DNA from: Schoenoplectus triqueter
Taxonomy: Eukaryota; Streptophyta; Magnoliopsida; Poales; Cyperaceae
DNA: 64,000 bases
Assembly: GCA_964058805.1 (NCBI GenBank)
Contig: CAXKVV010000282.1
Location: 124,001-188,000, forward strand
Direction: 5' to 3'
The translations under genes were made by a program, and so were the position numbers. Below are positions 35,501 to 51,612 of the stretch, one piece after another; the first letter of the stretch is position 1, and each line of letters opens with the position of its first letter. A model generated the notes under the pieces. That model saw only the letters and a program-made list of their open reading frames with translations. It searched no databases and was not told where the DNA came from.

Positions 35501-38500
35501 ATCATTTTGGTATCAGTTCTACACATAATTTCGTGCAAAGTCATATGTATACTCCTTATAATGTGTATTAACCATTTTATGATTAACTCTTTGATGTGAA
35601 TATTCTACGATAATATTTTCAGACTAAATTTAACTCTAAATAATTAATAACTGTTGTTTAAAGAGTTGTTTGAGTTTTTAATCAGTTTGGACCTCATAAC
35701 TGCACATAAATTGGTACAAATTCATATGAATACCTCTAACATTTTTTATTATATATTTTTATAATTAAATGTTCAATATGAACATTCTATAACATGAATT
35801 TAGCTCAAAATTTCATCCGGATGCATTAAAATTATAGTTAACAAGTTGTTTGCATTTCTAATCAGTTTGGCCTCGTTTTTACAAACAATTTCGTGCAAAG
35901 TCATAAGAATAAATCTAATAATATCTATTAACTGTTTTAATAATTAAATCTTCGATGTAAATATTCTATGATAATATTTTCGGACTAAACATAACTCAAA
36001 AGAATTAATAGTTGTTGTCTAAAAAGGTTATTTGAGTTTTTAATCATTTGTTTGCCTCATAATTGCTCATAAATTGATGCAAATTCATATGAATATCCCT
36101 AATATTTTCTATTATATGTTTTTATAATTAATTAATATGAAGATTTTACAACACTAATTTTATACAAAAAGGAAAAGAATCATTTTCATAACAATTGCAA
36201 AACTTAATTTGAATGCATTAAAAACAATTGTTGAAATAAGTTATTTGAGTTTAACTGCGCATAAATTTATGCTAATTGATATAAATATTCTTAGTTATAT
36301 CTATTATAAGATTTGTTAATTAATATTTCAATATGAACATTCTACGACACTATTTTTTGTCAAAACTTCATCAAGCCGCATTAAAAACTGCTGTTTAAAC
36401 AAGTTGTTGGCATTTTTAATTATTTTGGTCTTATTTCTACACATAATTTTGTGGAAAGTTGTATAGATACTCAGATGCATTAAGTTTTTTCTCCTAACAA
36501 TGTCTATTAACTGTTTTTATGATTAACTCTTCAATTTAAATATTCTACGATAGTATTTTCGTACATAACTTAACTCAGATGCATTAAAAAATATTGTCTG
36601 ACAAGTATTTGAGTTTTTAATCATTTTTATCCTCTTAACTGCTCATAAATCTTCAGTATGAAAATTCTACGGCACTAATTTTACACAAAACTTAATTTGG
36701 TGTCATTAAAAACTGTTGTTTAAATATGTTATTTAAGTTTTCATCTTTTTGACTCCATAAGTACTAAAATTCTTGCAAATTCATCTATATACTCCCAATT
36801 ATGTCCATTATTAGTTTGTTCAATTAACTATTTAATATAAATATTCTACGATATTAATTTTGCTCAAACCTTCATCCGCATGCGTTAAAAACTACAATTT
36901 AAACAAGTTATTTGCGTTTGTAATCATTTTGGCATCGTTTCTAAACACAATTTTATGCAAAAAAAAAATTACAGATACTTCTAATACTGTCTATTAACTA
37001 TTTTTATGATTAAGTTTTCAAGGTGAATATTCTATAATAGTATTTTTACACATAACTTAGATGTACTAAAAAAATATTGTCTCAACCAATTGTTTGAGTT
37101 TTTCATCATTTTTGGCCTCATAACTGCTCATAAATTTGTGCAAATTCATATATTATACTCTTAATATTGTCTACTTTATCTTTTTATAATTAATTCAATG
37201 TGAAAAATCTTTGACACTAAAATTGCACAAAATTTAATTTGGAAGCATTAAAAATTGTTTGTTTAAACTGGTTATTTGAGTTTTTCATCATTTTTAGCTC
37301 CATAAGTACTCAAAATTCATGTAAATTCATATAAATATTCCTAACTATGTTTACTATTATTTTTTTCAGTTAACTACTTAATATGAATATTCTATCACAC
37401 AAATTTAGCTCAAAACTTCATCCGGATGCATTAAAAACTATAGTTTAAACAAGTTATTTGCATATCTAAACTCTTTGGCCTCGTTTCTACACATAATTTT
37501 GGGCAAAGTCGTAAGGATAAACCTAATAATGTCTCTTAACTGTTTTATAATTAAATCTTCAATGTGAATATTCTACGATAATTTTTTCAAACTAAATTTA
37601 ACTCAAAAGAATTAATAATTGTTGTCTAAAAAGATTTTTTGCCTCATAGCTGCTCATAAATTTAATGCAAATTCATATGAATATCCCTAATATTGCCTAT
37701 TATATATTTTTATAATTAAACATTTAATGTGAAGATTTTACAACACTAATTTTATAAAAAAAATTAAAGAGTCCTTTTCATAACAATTGCAAAACTTAAT
37801 TTGGAATTGATAATAACAGCTGCTCAAATAAGTTATTTGAGTATTTTTATTATTTTTGGCGTCATAATTGCGCATAAATTCATACAAATTGATATAAATA
37901 TTCTTAATTATGCCTATTTTAAGATTTATTAATTAACACTTCAATATGAACATTCTATGACACTAATTTTTCTCAAAACTTCATCTGGACGCATTAAAAA
38001 CTACTGTTTAAACTAGTTATTTGCATTTTTAATTATTTTGGTCTTGTTTCTACACATAATTTTGTGGAAAGTCATACAGATACTCCTATTAATGCCTATT
38101 AACTATTTTTATGATTAATTCTTGAATATGAATATTCCACGACAGTTTTTTCGTACATAACATAATTTAGGTGTATTAAAAAAATGTTGTCTCAACAAAT
38201 TATTTGAGTTTTTAATCATTTTGTCCTCATTACTGCTCATAAATTTGTACAAATTCATATATTATAGTCTTAATATTATTTACTATATCTTTTATAATTA
38301 AATATTCAATTTGAAAAATTCTATGACACTAATATTGCAAAAACTGAATTCTGAAGCTTTAAAAACTATTGTTTAAACATGTTATTTGAGTTTTTCATCA
38401 TTTATGGCTCCATAAGTACTCAAAATTCATGTAAATTCATATAAATACTCATAATTATGTATAATATTACTTTGTTCAATTAACTACATAATATTAACAT

Positions 38501-41500
38501 TATATGACACGAATTTAGCTCAAAACTTCATCTGCATGAATTAAAAACTGTAGTTTAAACAAGTTGTTTACATTTCTAATCTCTTTGGCCTTGTTTCTAC
38601 ACATAATTTTGGGGAAATCATAAGGATAAACCTAATAATGTCTCTTAACTGTTTTTAGGATTAACATTTCAATGTGAATATTCTTCGATAATATTTTTGA
38701 ACTAGACTTATCTCAAAAGAATTAATAACTATTGTCTAAAAAGGTTGTTTTTGTTTTTAATCATTTTTGCCTCATAACTGCTCATAAATTGATGCAAATT
38801 CATATGAATGCACCTCATATTATCTATTATAGTTTTTTATAATTAATTATTAGTATGAAGATTTTACAATACTAATTTTGTACAAAAGGAAAAGAATTAT
38901 TTTTCATAAAAATTGTAGAACTTAATTGGGATGCGTTAAAAACAGATGTTCAAATAAGTTATTTGAATTTTTTATTATTTTAACATCATTACTGCACATA
39001 AATTAATGCAAATGAATACAAATAGCTTAATTATGTCTACTACAAGATTTTGTTTAAATTATCACTTTAAAATGAACATTTTATGATACTAATTTTGCTC
39101 AAAATTTCATTCAGACACATTAAAAACTGATGTTTAAATATGATATTTGCATTTTCAATCATTTTGATTTCAATTTCTACACATAATTTTGTGGAAAGTC
39201 GTACAGGTACTCCTATTAATGTCTATAAATTGTTTTTATAATTAACTCTTGAATATAAATATTCCACGATAGTATTTTCATACATAACTAAACTCAGGTG
39301 CATTAAAAAATATTGTCTCAACAAGTTGTTTGAGTTTTTAATCATTTTTGGCCTCGGACCTTCTCAGAAATTTGTAAAAGTTGTTTGCATTTTTTAATCA
39401 TTTTGGACTCATTTCTGCACATAATTTGTGCTAAGTCATACATATTATACTAATAATGTATATTAACTGTATTTATGATAAGCTCTTCAATTGAATATTT
39501 TATGGCTCCATTATCGGATTAAACTGAACTCAAAAGCATTAATAAATGTTTGTTTAAATGGGTTGTTTGAGTTTTTAATCAGTTTTGGCCTCATAACAGC
39601 ACATAAATTGGTGTAAATTCATATGAATACCCCTAATATTGTCTACTATATGTTTTTATAATAAAATGTTCAGTATGAAGATTCTATGACACTAATTTTT
39701 CACAAAACATAATTCAGATGCGTTAAAAAGGGTTGTTTGAATAAGTTATTTGAGTTTTTCTTCATTGTTGGCCTCATAACTACATAAAAGTTCATACAAT
39801 TTTATATAAGTACTCATTATTAAGTCTCTTTTAAGATTTTTCAATTTAGCATTTCAATACAAATATTTTATGACACTAATTTTGCACCAAACATAATTCT
39901 GATGAATTAATAACAGTTGTTTAAACTTGTTGTTAGACTTGTTATTCATTTTTTGCCTCATAACAGCACATATTTTCATACACATAATATATATTATATT
40001 TTTATAAAATAAATATTCAATAAGAAAATACTACGATACTAATTTTATAAAAAAAATAATTTGGATGCAATAAAAACTATTATTTTAAAAATTTTATTTG
40101 AGTTTTTAATTATTTTGGCCTCATAACTGCACATAAATTGGTTTAAATTCATATAAATACCTCTAATATTATCTATTATATATTTTTATAATTAAATGTT
40201 CAATATGAAGATTTTAATACACTAATAGTTGTTTAAATAAGTTGTTTGCTTTTTAATCATTTTGGTCTCATTTTTACACATAATTTTGTTCAAAGACTCT
40301 CCTAGTAATGTGTATTATTCATTTTTATGATTAAGTTTTCAATGTGAATATTTTATGATAACATTTTGGACTAAGCTTAACTCAAAAGAATTAATAACTG
40401 TTATTTAGACAGGTTGTTTGACTTTTTTTTATCATTTTTTACCTCATAACTGAACATTAATTGGTGCAAATTCATATGAATACCCCAAATAATATCTATT
40501 ATATGTTTTAATAATTGAATATTTAATATGAAAATCGTACAACACTAATTTTGCTCAAAACTTAATCTATATGCATTAGAAACTGCTATTTAAACAAGTT
40601 CGTTGCTTTTAATCATTTTGGCCTCATTTCCACATATCCATGCAAAGTCATACGTATACTCCCATAATTCCACATATAATTCAATGTGAATATTTTCTGA
40701 TAATAATTTCTGAATAAAATTTAATCAAAAGAATTATTATCTGTTGTTTGAACATGTTGTTTGAGTTTTTAATTATTTTTAGCCTCATGACTGCATTTAA
40801 AATGATGCAAATTCATATGAATACCCCTAATATTGTATATTATATATTTTTATATTTAACTGTTCAATATGAAAATTCTACGATACTAATTTTGCAGAAA
40901 AAATAGCGCTTTTCAAAATAATTGAAAAACATAATTTGGGTGCAATAAACACAGCTGTTTAAATAAGTCGTTTGAGTTTTTTTTATAATTTTTGACTTCA
41001 TAACTAGACATAAATACATATAAATTAATATAAATATTTTTAATTATGCCTATTATAAGATTTTTTAATTAACACTTCAATATGAACGTTCTACGACACT
41101 AATTTTTCTCAAAATTTCATCCGGACACATTAAAAACTACTTTTTAAACAAGTTGTTTGCGTTTTTAATTATTTCGGCCTCTTTTTCTACACATTTTTGT
41201 GCAAATTCGTATGGAGACTCCTAATAATGTCTATTGACTGTTTTATGAATAACTCTAGAATATGAATATCGTATGACCATATTTTCTGTCTAAACTTAAT
41301 TCAAAGCCTTAAGAATTGTTGTTTAAACAAGTTATTTTAGTTTTTAATCATTTTTTACCTCATAACTGCACATAATTGGAGAAATTCTTATGAATACAAC
41401 TAATATTATCTATTATATATTTTTATAATTAAATATTCAATATCAACATTATACGATACTAATTTTGCACAAAACTTATCAGATGCTTTAAAATGGTTGT

Positions 41501-44500
41501 TTAAACAAGTTGTTTGCATGTTTCATTATTTTCAGCCTTATAACTACCTTATAACTATAAATAAATTCATGTAAATTAATATATATATTCGTAATTATGT
41601 CTATTATAAGATTTTCAATTAACACTTTCATATGAACATTCTACTATACTAATTTTGCTCAAAATTTCAACCGGACACATAAAAAACTGTTGTTAAATAA
41701 GTTATTTGTGTTTTTAATCATTTCGGCCACATTTCTACACATAATTTGGTGCAAAGTCATACAAACACTCCCAATAATTTCTATTAGCTATCTAATGATT
41801 AACTCTTTAATATGAATACTGTACGACACTATTTTCTGAATAAATATAACTAAAAAACCCTCAATAACTGTTGTTTAAATAAGTTATTTAAATTTTTAAT
41901 CATTTTTTACCACATAACTGCGCATAACTAATAATTGCTGCAAATTCATATGAAAACAACTAATAATTTCAATTGTATGTTTTTGGAATAAAATATTTAA
42001 TTTGAATTCTACGATACTAATTTTGCACAAAACTTAATTCATATGCATTAAAAATAGTTGTTTAAACAAGTTATTTGAGTTTTTTTTATCATTTTTGGCC
42101 TTATAATTACATATTAACTCGTTCAATTTAATGTAAAAAACTCAAAATTAAGTCTTTTTTAAAATTTTCTGATTAACTCTTCAACAAGAACATTTTACGA
42201 CACTATTTTCGCAAAATACTTAATTCTGATGCATTAAAAAGCTGTTTAAAAAGGATGTTTGAGTTTTTCATCATTTTGGGCCTCATAACTTAACATGACT
42301 TCGTACAAATTCATACGAAAACTCCCAATAATATCTATTATACGTTTTTATAAATAAATATTAAATATAAAGATTCTACGATATTAATTTTGTTCAAACT
42401 TTATTCTGATGCATTAAAAACTTCTGTTTAAACAAGTTATTTAAGTATAGCATTATTTTAGGCTCCATAAGTACTCACAATTCGTGCAAATTCATGTAAA
42501 TAATCCCAATTATGTCTATTATTAGTTTATCTAGTTAACTCTTTAATATGAACATTTTACGATACTGATTTTGCTCAAAAGATCATCCGGATGCATTAAG
42601 AACTGCTGTTTGTTTTGTTGTTTGTATTTTTTATAATCATTTTGGTATCATTTCTGCACATAATTTTGTGCAAAGTCGTATGTATTCTCCTAATAATGTC
42701 CATTAACTATTTTTTTGTGATTAGTTCTTGAATTGAGTATTCTATTACTGCATTCCCGGACTAAATTTAACTCAAAAGCATTTGTAACTGTTTGTTTAAA
42801 CAGGTTGTTTGAGTTTTTAATCATTTCGGCCTCATAACAACATATAAATTGGTGTAAATTCATATGAATACCCATAATATTGTCTACTATATGTTTTTAT
42901 AATTAAATATACAGTATGAAGATTTCATGGTGCTAGTTTTGCACAAAACTTAATTCAGATGAGTTAAATGACTCTTTGAATAAGTTATTTGAGTTTTTCA
43001 TCATTGTTGGCCTCATAACTATAAAAGTTCAAACATTTTTATATAAATACTTATAATTAACTCTCTTTTAAGATTTTCAATTTAGCACTTAAATACGAAC
43101 ATTTTACAACACTAATTTTGCACAAACTTAATTTCGATGAATTTATAACTATTGTTGGACTTGTTATTCATTTTTGACCTCATAACAGAACATAGTTTCA
43201 TATACATAATATCTATCATATATTTTTATAATTAAATATTCAATAAAAAATTCTACGATACTAATTTTATAAAAAAACTTAATTTGGATGCATTAAAAAC
43301 TGCTATTTTAAATATGTTATTTGAGTTTTTAATTATTTTAGGCTTAATAAGTACTCAAAATTCGTGCAAATTGATATAAATACTCTTAATTTTGTTTATT
43401 ATTAGTTTGACCAACTAACTCTTTTATATGAACATTCTACGACACTATTTTTTCTCAAAACTTCATCTGGATGCATTAAAAATTGCTGTTTATAGAAGTT
43501 GTTTGTGTTTTGAATCATTTTGGCATCATTTCTATACATAATTTCTTGCAAAGTCGAACTACTAATAATGTATACTAACTATTTTTATTATTAACTCTTC
43601 GATGTGAATATTCTACGATAATATTTTCGGACTAAACATAACTCAAAAGAAGTAATAACTGTTGTTTAAACATGTTGTTTGAGTTTTTAATCATTTTGAC
43701 CTTATAACTGCACATAAATGGATGCAAATTCATATGAACGTCTTTATATTATTTATTATATATTTTTATGATTAAATGTTCAATATGAAGATTCTACGAT
43801 ACTAGTTTTGCTCAAAACATCATCCAGATGCATTAAAAACTGCTGTTTAAATAAGTTATTTTAATCGTTTTGGCCTCATTTCTACACATAATTCCTTGCA
43901 AAGTCGTATGTGTACTCCTAGTAAATTCTATTAATTGTTTTATAATTAATTTTTCAATGTGAATATTCTACTACAATATTTTCAGACTAAAATTACCTCA
44001 AAAAATAATATTTATTGTTTAAACATGTTGTTTGATTTTTGATCATTTTTTACCTCATAACTGCATATTAATTGGTTCAAATTCATATCAATACCCCTAA
44101 TATTATATATTATATATTTTTATAATTAACTGTTCAATATGAAGATTCTACGATACTAATTTTGCACAAACGAAAAGGAGCCCTTTTCATAATAATTGAA
44201 AAACTTCATTTGGATGCATTAAAAACAACTGTTTAAAAAATTTGTTTGATTGCTTCATAATTTTTGGTTTGATAATACATATAAATTAGTGCAAATTGAT
44301 ATACATATTTCTAATTATGTCTAGTATAAGATTTTTCAACTAAAACTTCAATATGAACGTTCTACGATACTAATTTTGATCAAAATTTCATCCAAACGCA
44401 TTAAAAACTGTTGTTTAAACCAGTGATTTGTGTTTATAATTATTTTGGTTGTGTTTCGACATAATTTTGTGAAAATTCATTCGGAAACTCCTAATAATGT

Positions 44501-47500
44501 CTATTAACCGTTTTATGATTAATTCCTGAATATAAATACTGTACAAAATTTTTTCTGACTAAACTTAAAAGCCTACATAACTATTGTTGAAACAAGTTGT
44601 TTGAGTTTTTAATCATATTTATCCTCGTAACTGCAAATAAATTGGTGAAATTTATATGAATACAACTAATATTGTTTATTACATATTTTTGTAATTAAAT
44701 GTTCAATATGAACATTCTACAATACTAATTTGCACAAATTTTTATTCCAATGCATTAAAAACGGTTGTTTAAACAAGTTGATTGAGTTATTCATCATTTT
44801 TGGTCTCATAACTACACATAATTTCATGAAAATTAATATAAATATTTCTAATTATGTCTATTATGTGATTTTTCTAATTAATACTTCAATATGAACATTT
44901 TATGAAATCTCCTAACTTTTAACTGTTTTTACTATTAACTCTTCAATTGAATATTCTACGTGCATTTTTGGACTAAATTTAACTCAAAAGCATTAGCCAT
45001 TGTTGTTTAAACATGTTGTATGGATTTTTAATCATTTTTGGTCCCATAACTGCACATAAATTGGTGCAAATCATATGAATTTTGCATCAAACTTAATTCA
45101 GATGCATTAAAGATGGCAGTTTAAATAAGTTATTTGAGTTTTTCATCATTGTTGATCTCGTAACTACACAAAAATTCATGCAATTTGATATAAATACTCA
45201 TAGTTATGTCTCTTTTAAGATTTTCAATTTAACACTTCAATATGAATTTTTTACTGCACTAATTTTGCACCAAACTTAATTCTGATGTATTAATAAATGT
45301 TGTCTAAACTTGTTGTTGGAGCTTCTGATCATTTTCGGCCTCATAATCGAATATTGATTCATACAAATTCGTAGAGGAAATTCTTGCAAAACTTAATTTG
45401 AATGTAAAACTGCTGCTTAAATAAATTGTTTGATTTTTTCATCATTTTAGACTCTATAAGTACTCAAATTCTTGCAAATTCATATAAATACTCTTAATTA
45501 TGTCTATTATTAGTTTGTCTAACTAACTCTTTTATATGAATATTCTACCACACTAATTTCATTCAAAAATTAATCCGGATGCATTAAAAAACTGTTGTCC
45601 AAAGAAGTTGTTTGCGTTTTTAATCATTTTGGTGTCAGTTCTACACATAATTTCGTGCAAAGTCATACGTATACTCCTTATAATGTCTATTAACCATTTT
45701 ATGATTAACTCTTTGATGTGAATATTCTATGATAATATTTTCGGACTAAATTTAACTAAAAATAATTAATAATTATTGTTTAAAGAATTGTTTGAGTTTT
45801 TAATCAGTTTGGACCTCATATCTGCGGATAAATTGGTACAAATTCATATGAATACCTCTAACATTGTTTATTATATGTTTTTAATATTAAATGTTCAATA
45901 TGAACATTCTATGACATGAATTTAGCTCAAAATTTCATCCGGATGGATTAAAATTATAGTTAACAAGTTGTTTGCATTTCTAATCAGTTTGGCCTCGTTT
46001 CTACAAATAATTTCGTGCAAAGTCATAAGAATAAACCTAATAATATCTCTTAACTGTTTTAATAATTAAATCTTCAATGTAAATATTCTATGATAATATT
46101 TTCGGACTAAACATTACTCAAAAGAATTAATAGCTGTTGTCTAAAAAGGTTATTTGAGTTTTTAATCATTTGTTTGCCTCATAACTGCTCATAAATTGAT
46201 GCAAATTCATATGAATATCTCAAATATTTTCTATTATATATTTTTATAATTAAATATTTAATATGAAGATTCTACAACACTAATTTTATACAAAAAGGAA
46301 AAGAGTCATTTTCATAACAATTGCAAAACTTAATTTGAATGCGTTAAAAACGGTCGTTCAAATAAGTTATTTGAGTATGACTGCGCATAAATTCATGCCA
46401 ATTGATATAAATATTCTTAATTATGTCTATTATAAGATTTGTTAATTAACACTTCAATATAAATATTCTACACACTATTTTTTCTCAAAACTTCATCTGG
46501 CCGCATTAAAAACTACTGTTTAAACAAGTTATTGGCATTTTTAATTTATTTGGTCTTGTTTCTACATAATTTTGTGGAAAGTTGTATAGATACTCTTATT
46601 AATGTCTATTAACTATTTTTTATGATTAACTCTTGAATATGAATATTCCACGATAGTATTTTCATACATAACTTAACTCAGGTTCATTAGAAAATATTGT
46701 CTCAACAAGTTATTTGAGTTGTAATCATTTTTGGCCTTGTAACTTCTCATAAAATTGTACAAATTCAGATAGATACTCTTAATATTGTCTATTATATATT
46801 TTTAATATTAAATTTTAATATTAAAATTCTACGATACTATTTTCGCACAAGAAATAATTCATGAAGCATTAAAAACTATTTTTTTAAACGCGTTATTTGT
46901 GTTTATCATCATTTTTGGCTCTATAAGTACTCAAAATTCATGTACATTCATAAAATACACCGAATTATGTAAATTTTTAGCTTATCCAATTAACTATCTA
47001 ATATGAATATTTTATGACATTAATTTTGCTCAACATTTTATCTGGATGCATTAAAAACTTCTGTTTAAACAAGCTATTTTTCGTTTTTAATCACTTTGGC
47101 TCTGTTTCTACAAATAATTTTGTGCAAGGTCATACTGATACTCTTAATAATGTTTATTAACTATTTTTATGATTAACTCTTTACTTTGAATATTCTACGA
47201 TAGTATTTTAGCACATAACTTGACTCGGATGCATTAAAAAATATTGCTCCACAAGTTGTTTGAGTTTTTAATCATTTTGTCCTCATAACTGCTCATAAAT
47301 CTTCAGTATGAAAATTCTACGGTACTAATTTTACACAAAACTTAATTCGGTGTCATTAAAAACTATTGTTTAAATAAGTTATTTAAATTTCTCATCTTTT
47401 TTGACTCCATAAGTACTAAAATTCATGCAAATTCATCTATTTACTCCCAATTATGTCCGTTATTTGTTTGTTCAATTAACTATTTAATATCAACATTCTA

Positions 47501-50500
47501 TGACATTAGTTTTGCTCAAACCTTCATCCGCATGTATTAAAAACTACAGTTTAAACAAGTTGTTTGCGTTTATAATCATTTTGGCGTCGTTTCTAAATAA
47601 AGTTTTATGTGAAAAAAGTACGAATACTTCTAATAATGTCTATTAACTATTTTTATGATTAAGTATTCAAGGTGGATATTCTACAATAGTATTTTTGCAC
47701 ATAACTTAGATGTACTAAAAAATATTGTCTCAACAAGTTGTTTGAGTTTTTAATCATTTTTGGCCTCATAATTACGCATAAATCTGTGCAAATTCACATA
47801 TTATACTCTTAATATTGTCTATTATATATTTTTATAATTAAATATTCAATATGAAAAATCAACGACATTAAAATTGCACAAAATTTAATTTGGAAGCATT
47901 AAAAACTGTTGTTTAAATAGGTTATTTGAGTTTTTCATCATTTTTGGCTCCATAAGTACTCAAAATACATGTAAATTCATATAGATATTTCTAACTATGT
48001 CTACTATTACTTTGTTCAGTTAACTACTTAATATGTACATTCTATGACATAAATTTAGCTCAAAACCTCATCCGGATGAATTAAAAACTGTAGTTTAAAC
48101 AAGTTATTTGTATTTCTAAACTCTTTGGCCTCGTTTCTACACATAATTTTGGGCAAAGTCGTAAGGATAAACCAATGTCTCTTAACTATTTTTATAATTA
48201 AATCTTCAATGCGAACATTTTATGATATTTTTTTCAGACCAAACCTATCTCAAAAGAATTAATAATTGTTGTCTAAAAAGATTTTTTGAGTTTTTAAAAT
48301 TTTTTTGCCTCATAACTGCTCATAAATTTATGTAAATTCATATGAATACCCCTAATATTATCTATTATATATTTTTATAATTAAACATTTAATTTATAAC
48401 ACTAAGGTTTTACAAAAGGAAAAGAGTCATTTTCATAACAATTGCAAAACTTAATTTGGAAGAGTTAATATAGTTGTTAAAATAAGTTATTTGAGTTTTT
48501 TATTATTTTTGGCGTCATAACTGAGCGTAAATTCATGTAAATTGATATAAATATTTCTAATTATGTATATTATAATATTTTAATTCTGATTCTAATATAA
48601 ACGTTCTACGACACTAATTTTGCTCAAAATTTCATCTGGACGCATTAAAAGTTGTTGTTTAAATAAGTTTTTTTGCATTTTTCAATCAATTTGGTCTCGT
48701 TTCTATACATAATTTTAAGGAGTGTCGTACAGATACTCTTATTAATATCTATTAACTATTTTTATGATTAATTGTTAAATATGAATATTCCATGATAATA
48801 TTTTCGCACATAACTTAACTCGGGTGCATTAAAAAACAGTCTCAACAAGTTGTTTGAGTTTTTAATCATTTTTGGCCTCGTAACTTCTCATAAATTTGTA
48901 CAAATTCATATATATACTCTTAATATTATCTATTATATGTTCTATAATCAAACATTCAATACCAAAATTCTACGATACTATTTTTGCACAAAACTTAATT
49001 CAAGAAGCATTAAAAACTATCTTTTTGATGTTGAGATTGAGCACTAACCTTTTTTATTGCCAAGTTGCATTTTTGAAACAAGTTATTTGAGTTTATCATC
49101 ATTTTTGGCTCTAAGTACTCAAAATTTATGTACATTCACATAAATACTCTTAATTATGTATATTATTAGCTTATCCAATTAACTATCTAATATGAATATT
49201 TTTCAACACTAATTTTGCTCAAAATTGTATCTAGATGCATTAAAATTGTTGTTTAAACAAGTTATTTGTGTTTTTAATCACTTCGGCTCCGTTTCTACAA
49301 ACAATTTTGTGCAAGGTCATACAGATACTCCTGATAAAGTATTTAACTATTTTTATAATTAACTCTTCAATTTGAATATTCTACGATAGTATTTCCGTAC
49401 ATAACTTAACTCAGATGCATTAAAAGGTACTACTTCAACAAGTTATTTACATTTTCAATCATTTTTGTCCTCATAACCGATCATAAATCTTTAGTATGAA
49501 AATTCTATGACACTAATTTTACATAAAACTTAATTCATTATCATTAAAAATTATTGTTTACACAAATTATTTAAGTTTTTTTTATCTTTTTGGCTCCATA
49601 AGTACTCAAAATTAACGCAAATTCATGTATATACTCCCAATTATTTTCATTATTAGTTTTTACAATTATTTTTTTAATATGAACATTCTACGATATTAAT
49701 TTTGATCAAATGCCCATCCGCATGAATTAAAAACTACAATTTAAACAAGTTGTTTGCATTTGTAATCATTTTGGCGTCGTTTCTACACAGGGTTTTATGA
49801 AAAAAAGTATGGATACTTCTAATAATGTGTATTAATTATTTTTATGATTAATTCTTCAATGTGAATATTCTATGATAGTATTTTTTGCATATAACTTAGA
49901 TAGATTAAATAAATATTATTTTAACAAGTTATTTGAGTTTTTTAATCATTTTTGACATCATAACTGCTCATAAATATGTGCAAATTCATATATTACACAA
50001 TTAATATTATCTATTATATCTTATTATAATTAAATATCCAATATAAAAATTCTATGACCCTAATATTACATAAAGTTTAATTCAGAAGCATTAAGAACTG
50101 TTTCTTAAACAAGTTATTTGAGTTTTTCTTAATTTTTGGCTCCATAAGTACTCAAAATTAATGTAAATTCATATAAGTACTGCTAATTATGTCTACTAGT
50201 TTGTTCAGTTAACTACTTAATATGAACATTCTATAAGATAAGTTTTGCTCAAAACTTCATCTGGATGCATTAAAAACTGTAGTTTAAATAAGTTATTAGC
50301 ATTTCTAATCATTTTGGCCTCATTTCTACACATATTTTGTGCAAAGTCGTAACGATGAACCTAATAATGTCTCTTAACTTTTTTTTTCTAATTAACTCTT
50401 CAATGTTATTATTCTACAATAATATGTTTGGACTAAACTTAAATCAAAAGAATTAATAACTATTGTCTAAAAAGGTTGTTTGAGTTTTTAATCATTTTTT

Positions 50501-51612
50501 ATCTCGCAACTGCTCATAAATTGATGCAAATTCATACGAATACACCTTATATTGTCTATTATGTATTTTTAAAATTAAATATTTAATATGATGATTCTAC
50601 AACACTAATTTTGTACAAAAAGAAAAGAATCCATTTCATAACAATTGCAAAACTTAATTTGGATGCGAATAAATGTTCAAATAAGTTATTTGAGTTTTTT
50701 ATTATTTTAGGTGTCATAACTGTGCGTATATTCATGTAAATTATTATAAATATTTCTAATTATGTCTGTTATAAGATTTTTTTAATTATCACTTGAATAT
50801 GAACATTTTACGATGCTAATTTTGGTCAAAACTTCATCCGGACGCATTAAACACTGCTGTTTAAACAAGTTGTTTTATTTTCAATCATTTTGGTCTTATT
50901 TCTACACATAATTTTGTGAAAAATCGTATAGATACTTCTATTAATGTCTATTAACTACTTTTATGATTAACTCTTGAATATGAATATTCCATGATAGTAT
51001 TTTTCACACAAAACTTAACTCTGGCGCATTAAAAATTATTGTCTCAACAAGTTGTTTGTGTTTTTAATCATTTTTGACTTCCTATCTTCTCATAAATTTG
51101 TACAAATTTATATAAATACTCTTAATATTATCTAGTATATATTTATATAATTCAATATTCATTATCAAAATTCTACAATACTAATTTTACACGAAACATA
51201 ATTCGTGAAGAATTAAAAACTATTTTTTTAAACAAGTTATGTGAGATTATCATCATTTTTGGCACTATAAGTACTCAAAATTCAAGTACATTCATATAAA
51301 TACTCCTTATTATGTACATTATTAACTTATCCAATAAACTAAAAAAAATATGAATATTTTACGATACTAATTTTGCTCAAAGCTTTATCTTGATGCATTA
51401 AAAACTGTTGTTTAAACAAGTTATTTTTATTTTTAATCACTTTGGCTCCGTTTCTACAAAGAATTTTGTCTAAGGTCATATGGATACTTCTAATAATGTC
51501 TATTATGTGTTTTTATGATTAACTCTTCAATTTGAATATTCTATGATAATATTTTCACACATAACTTAACTCAAATGCCTTCAATGTGAATATTTTACGA
51601 TAGTATTTTCAC

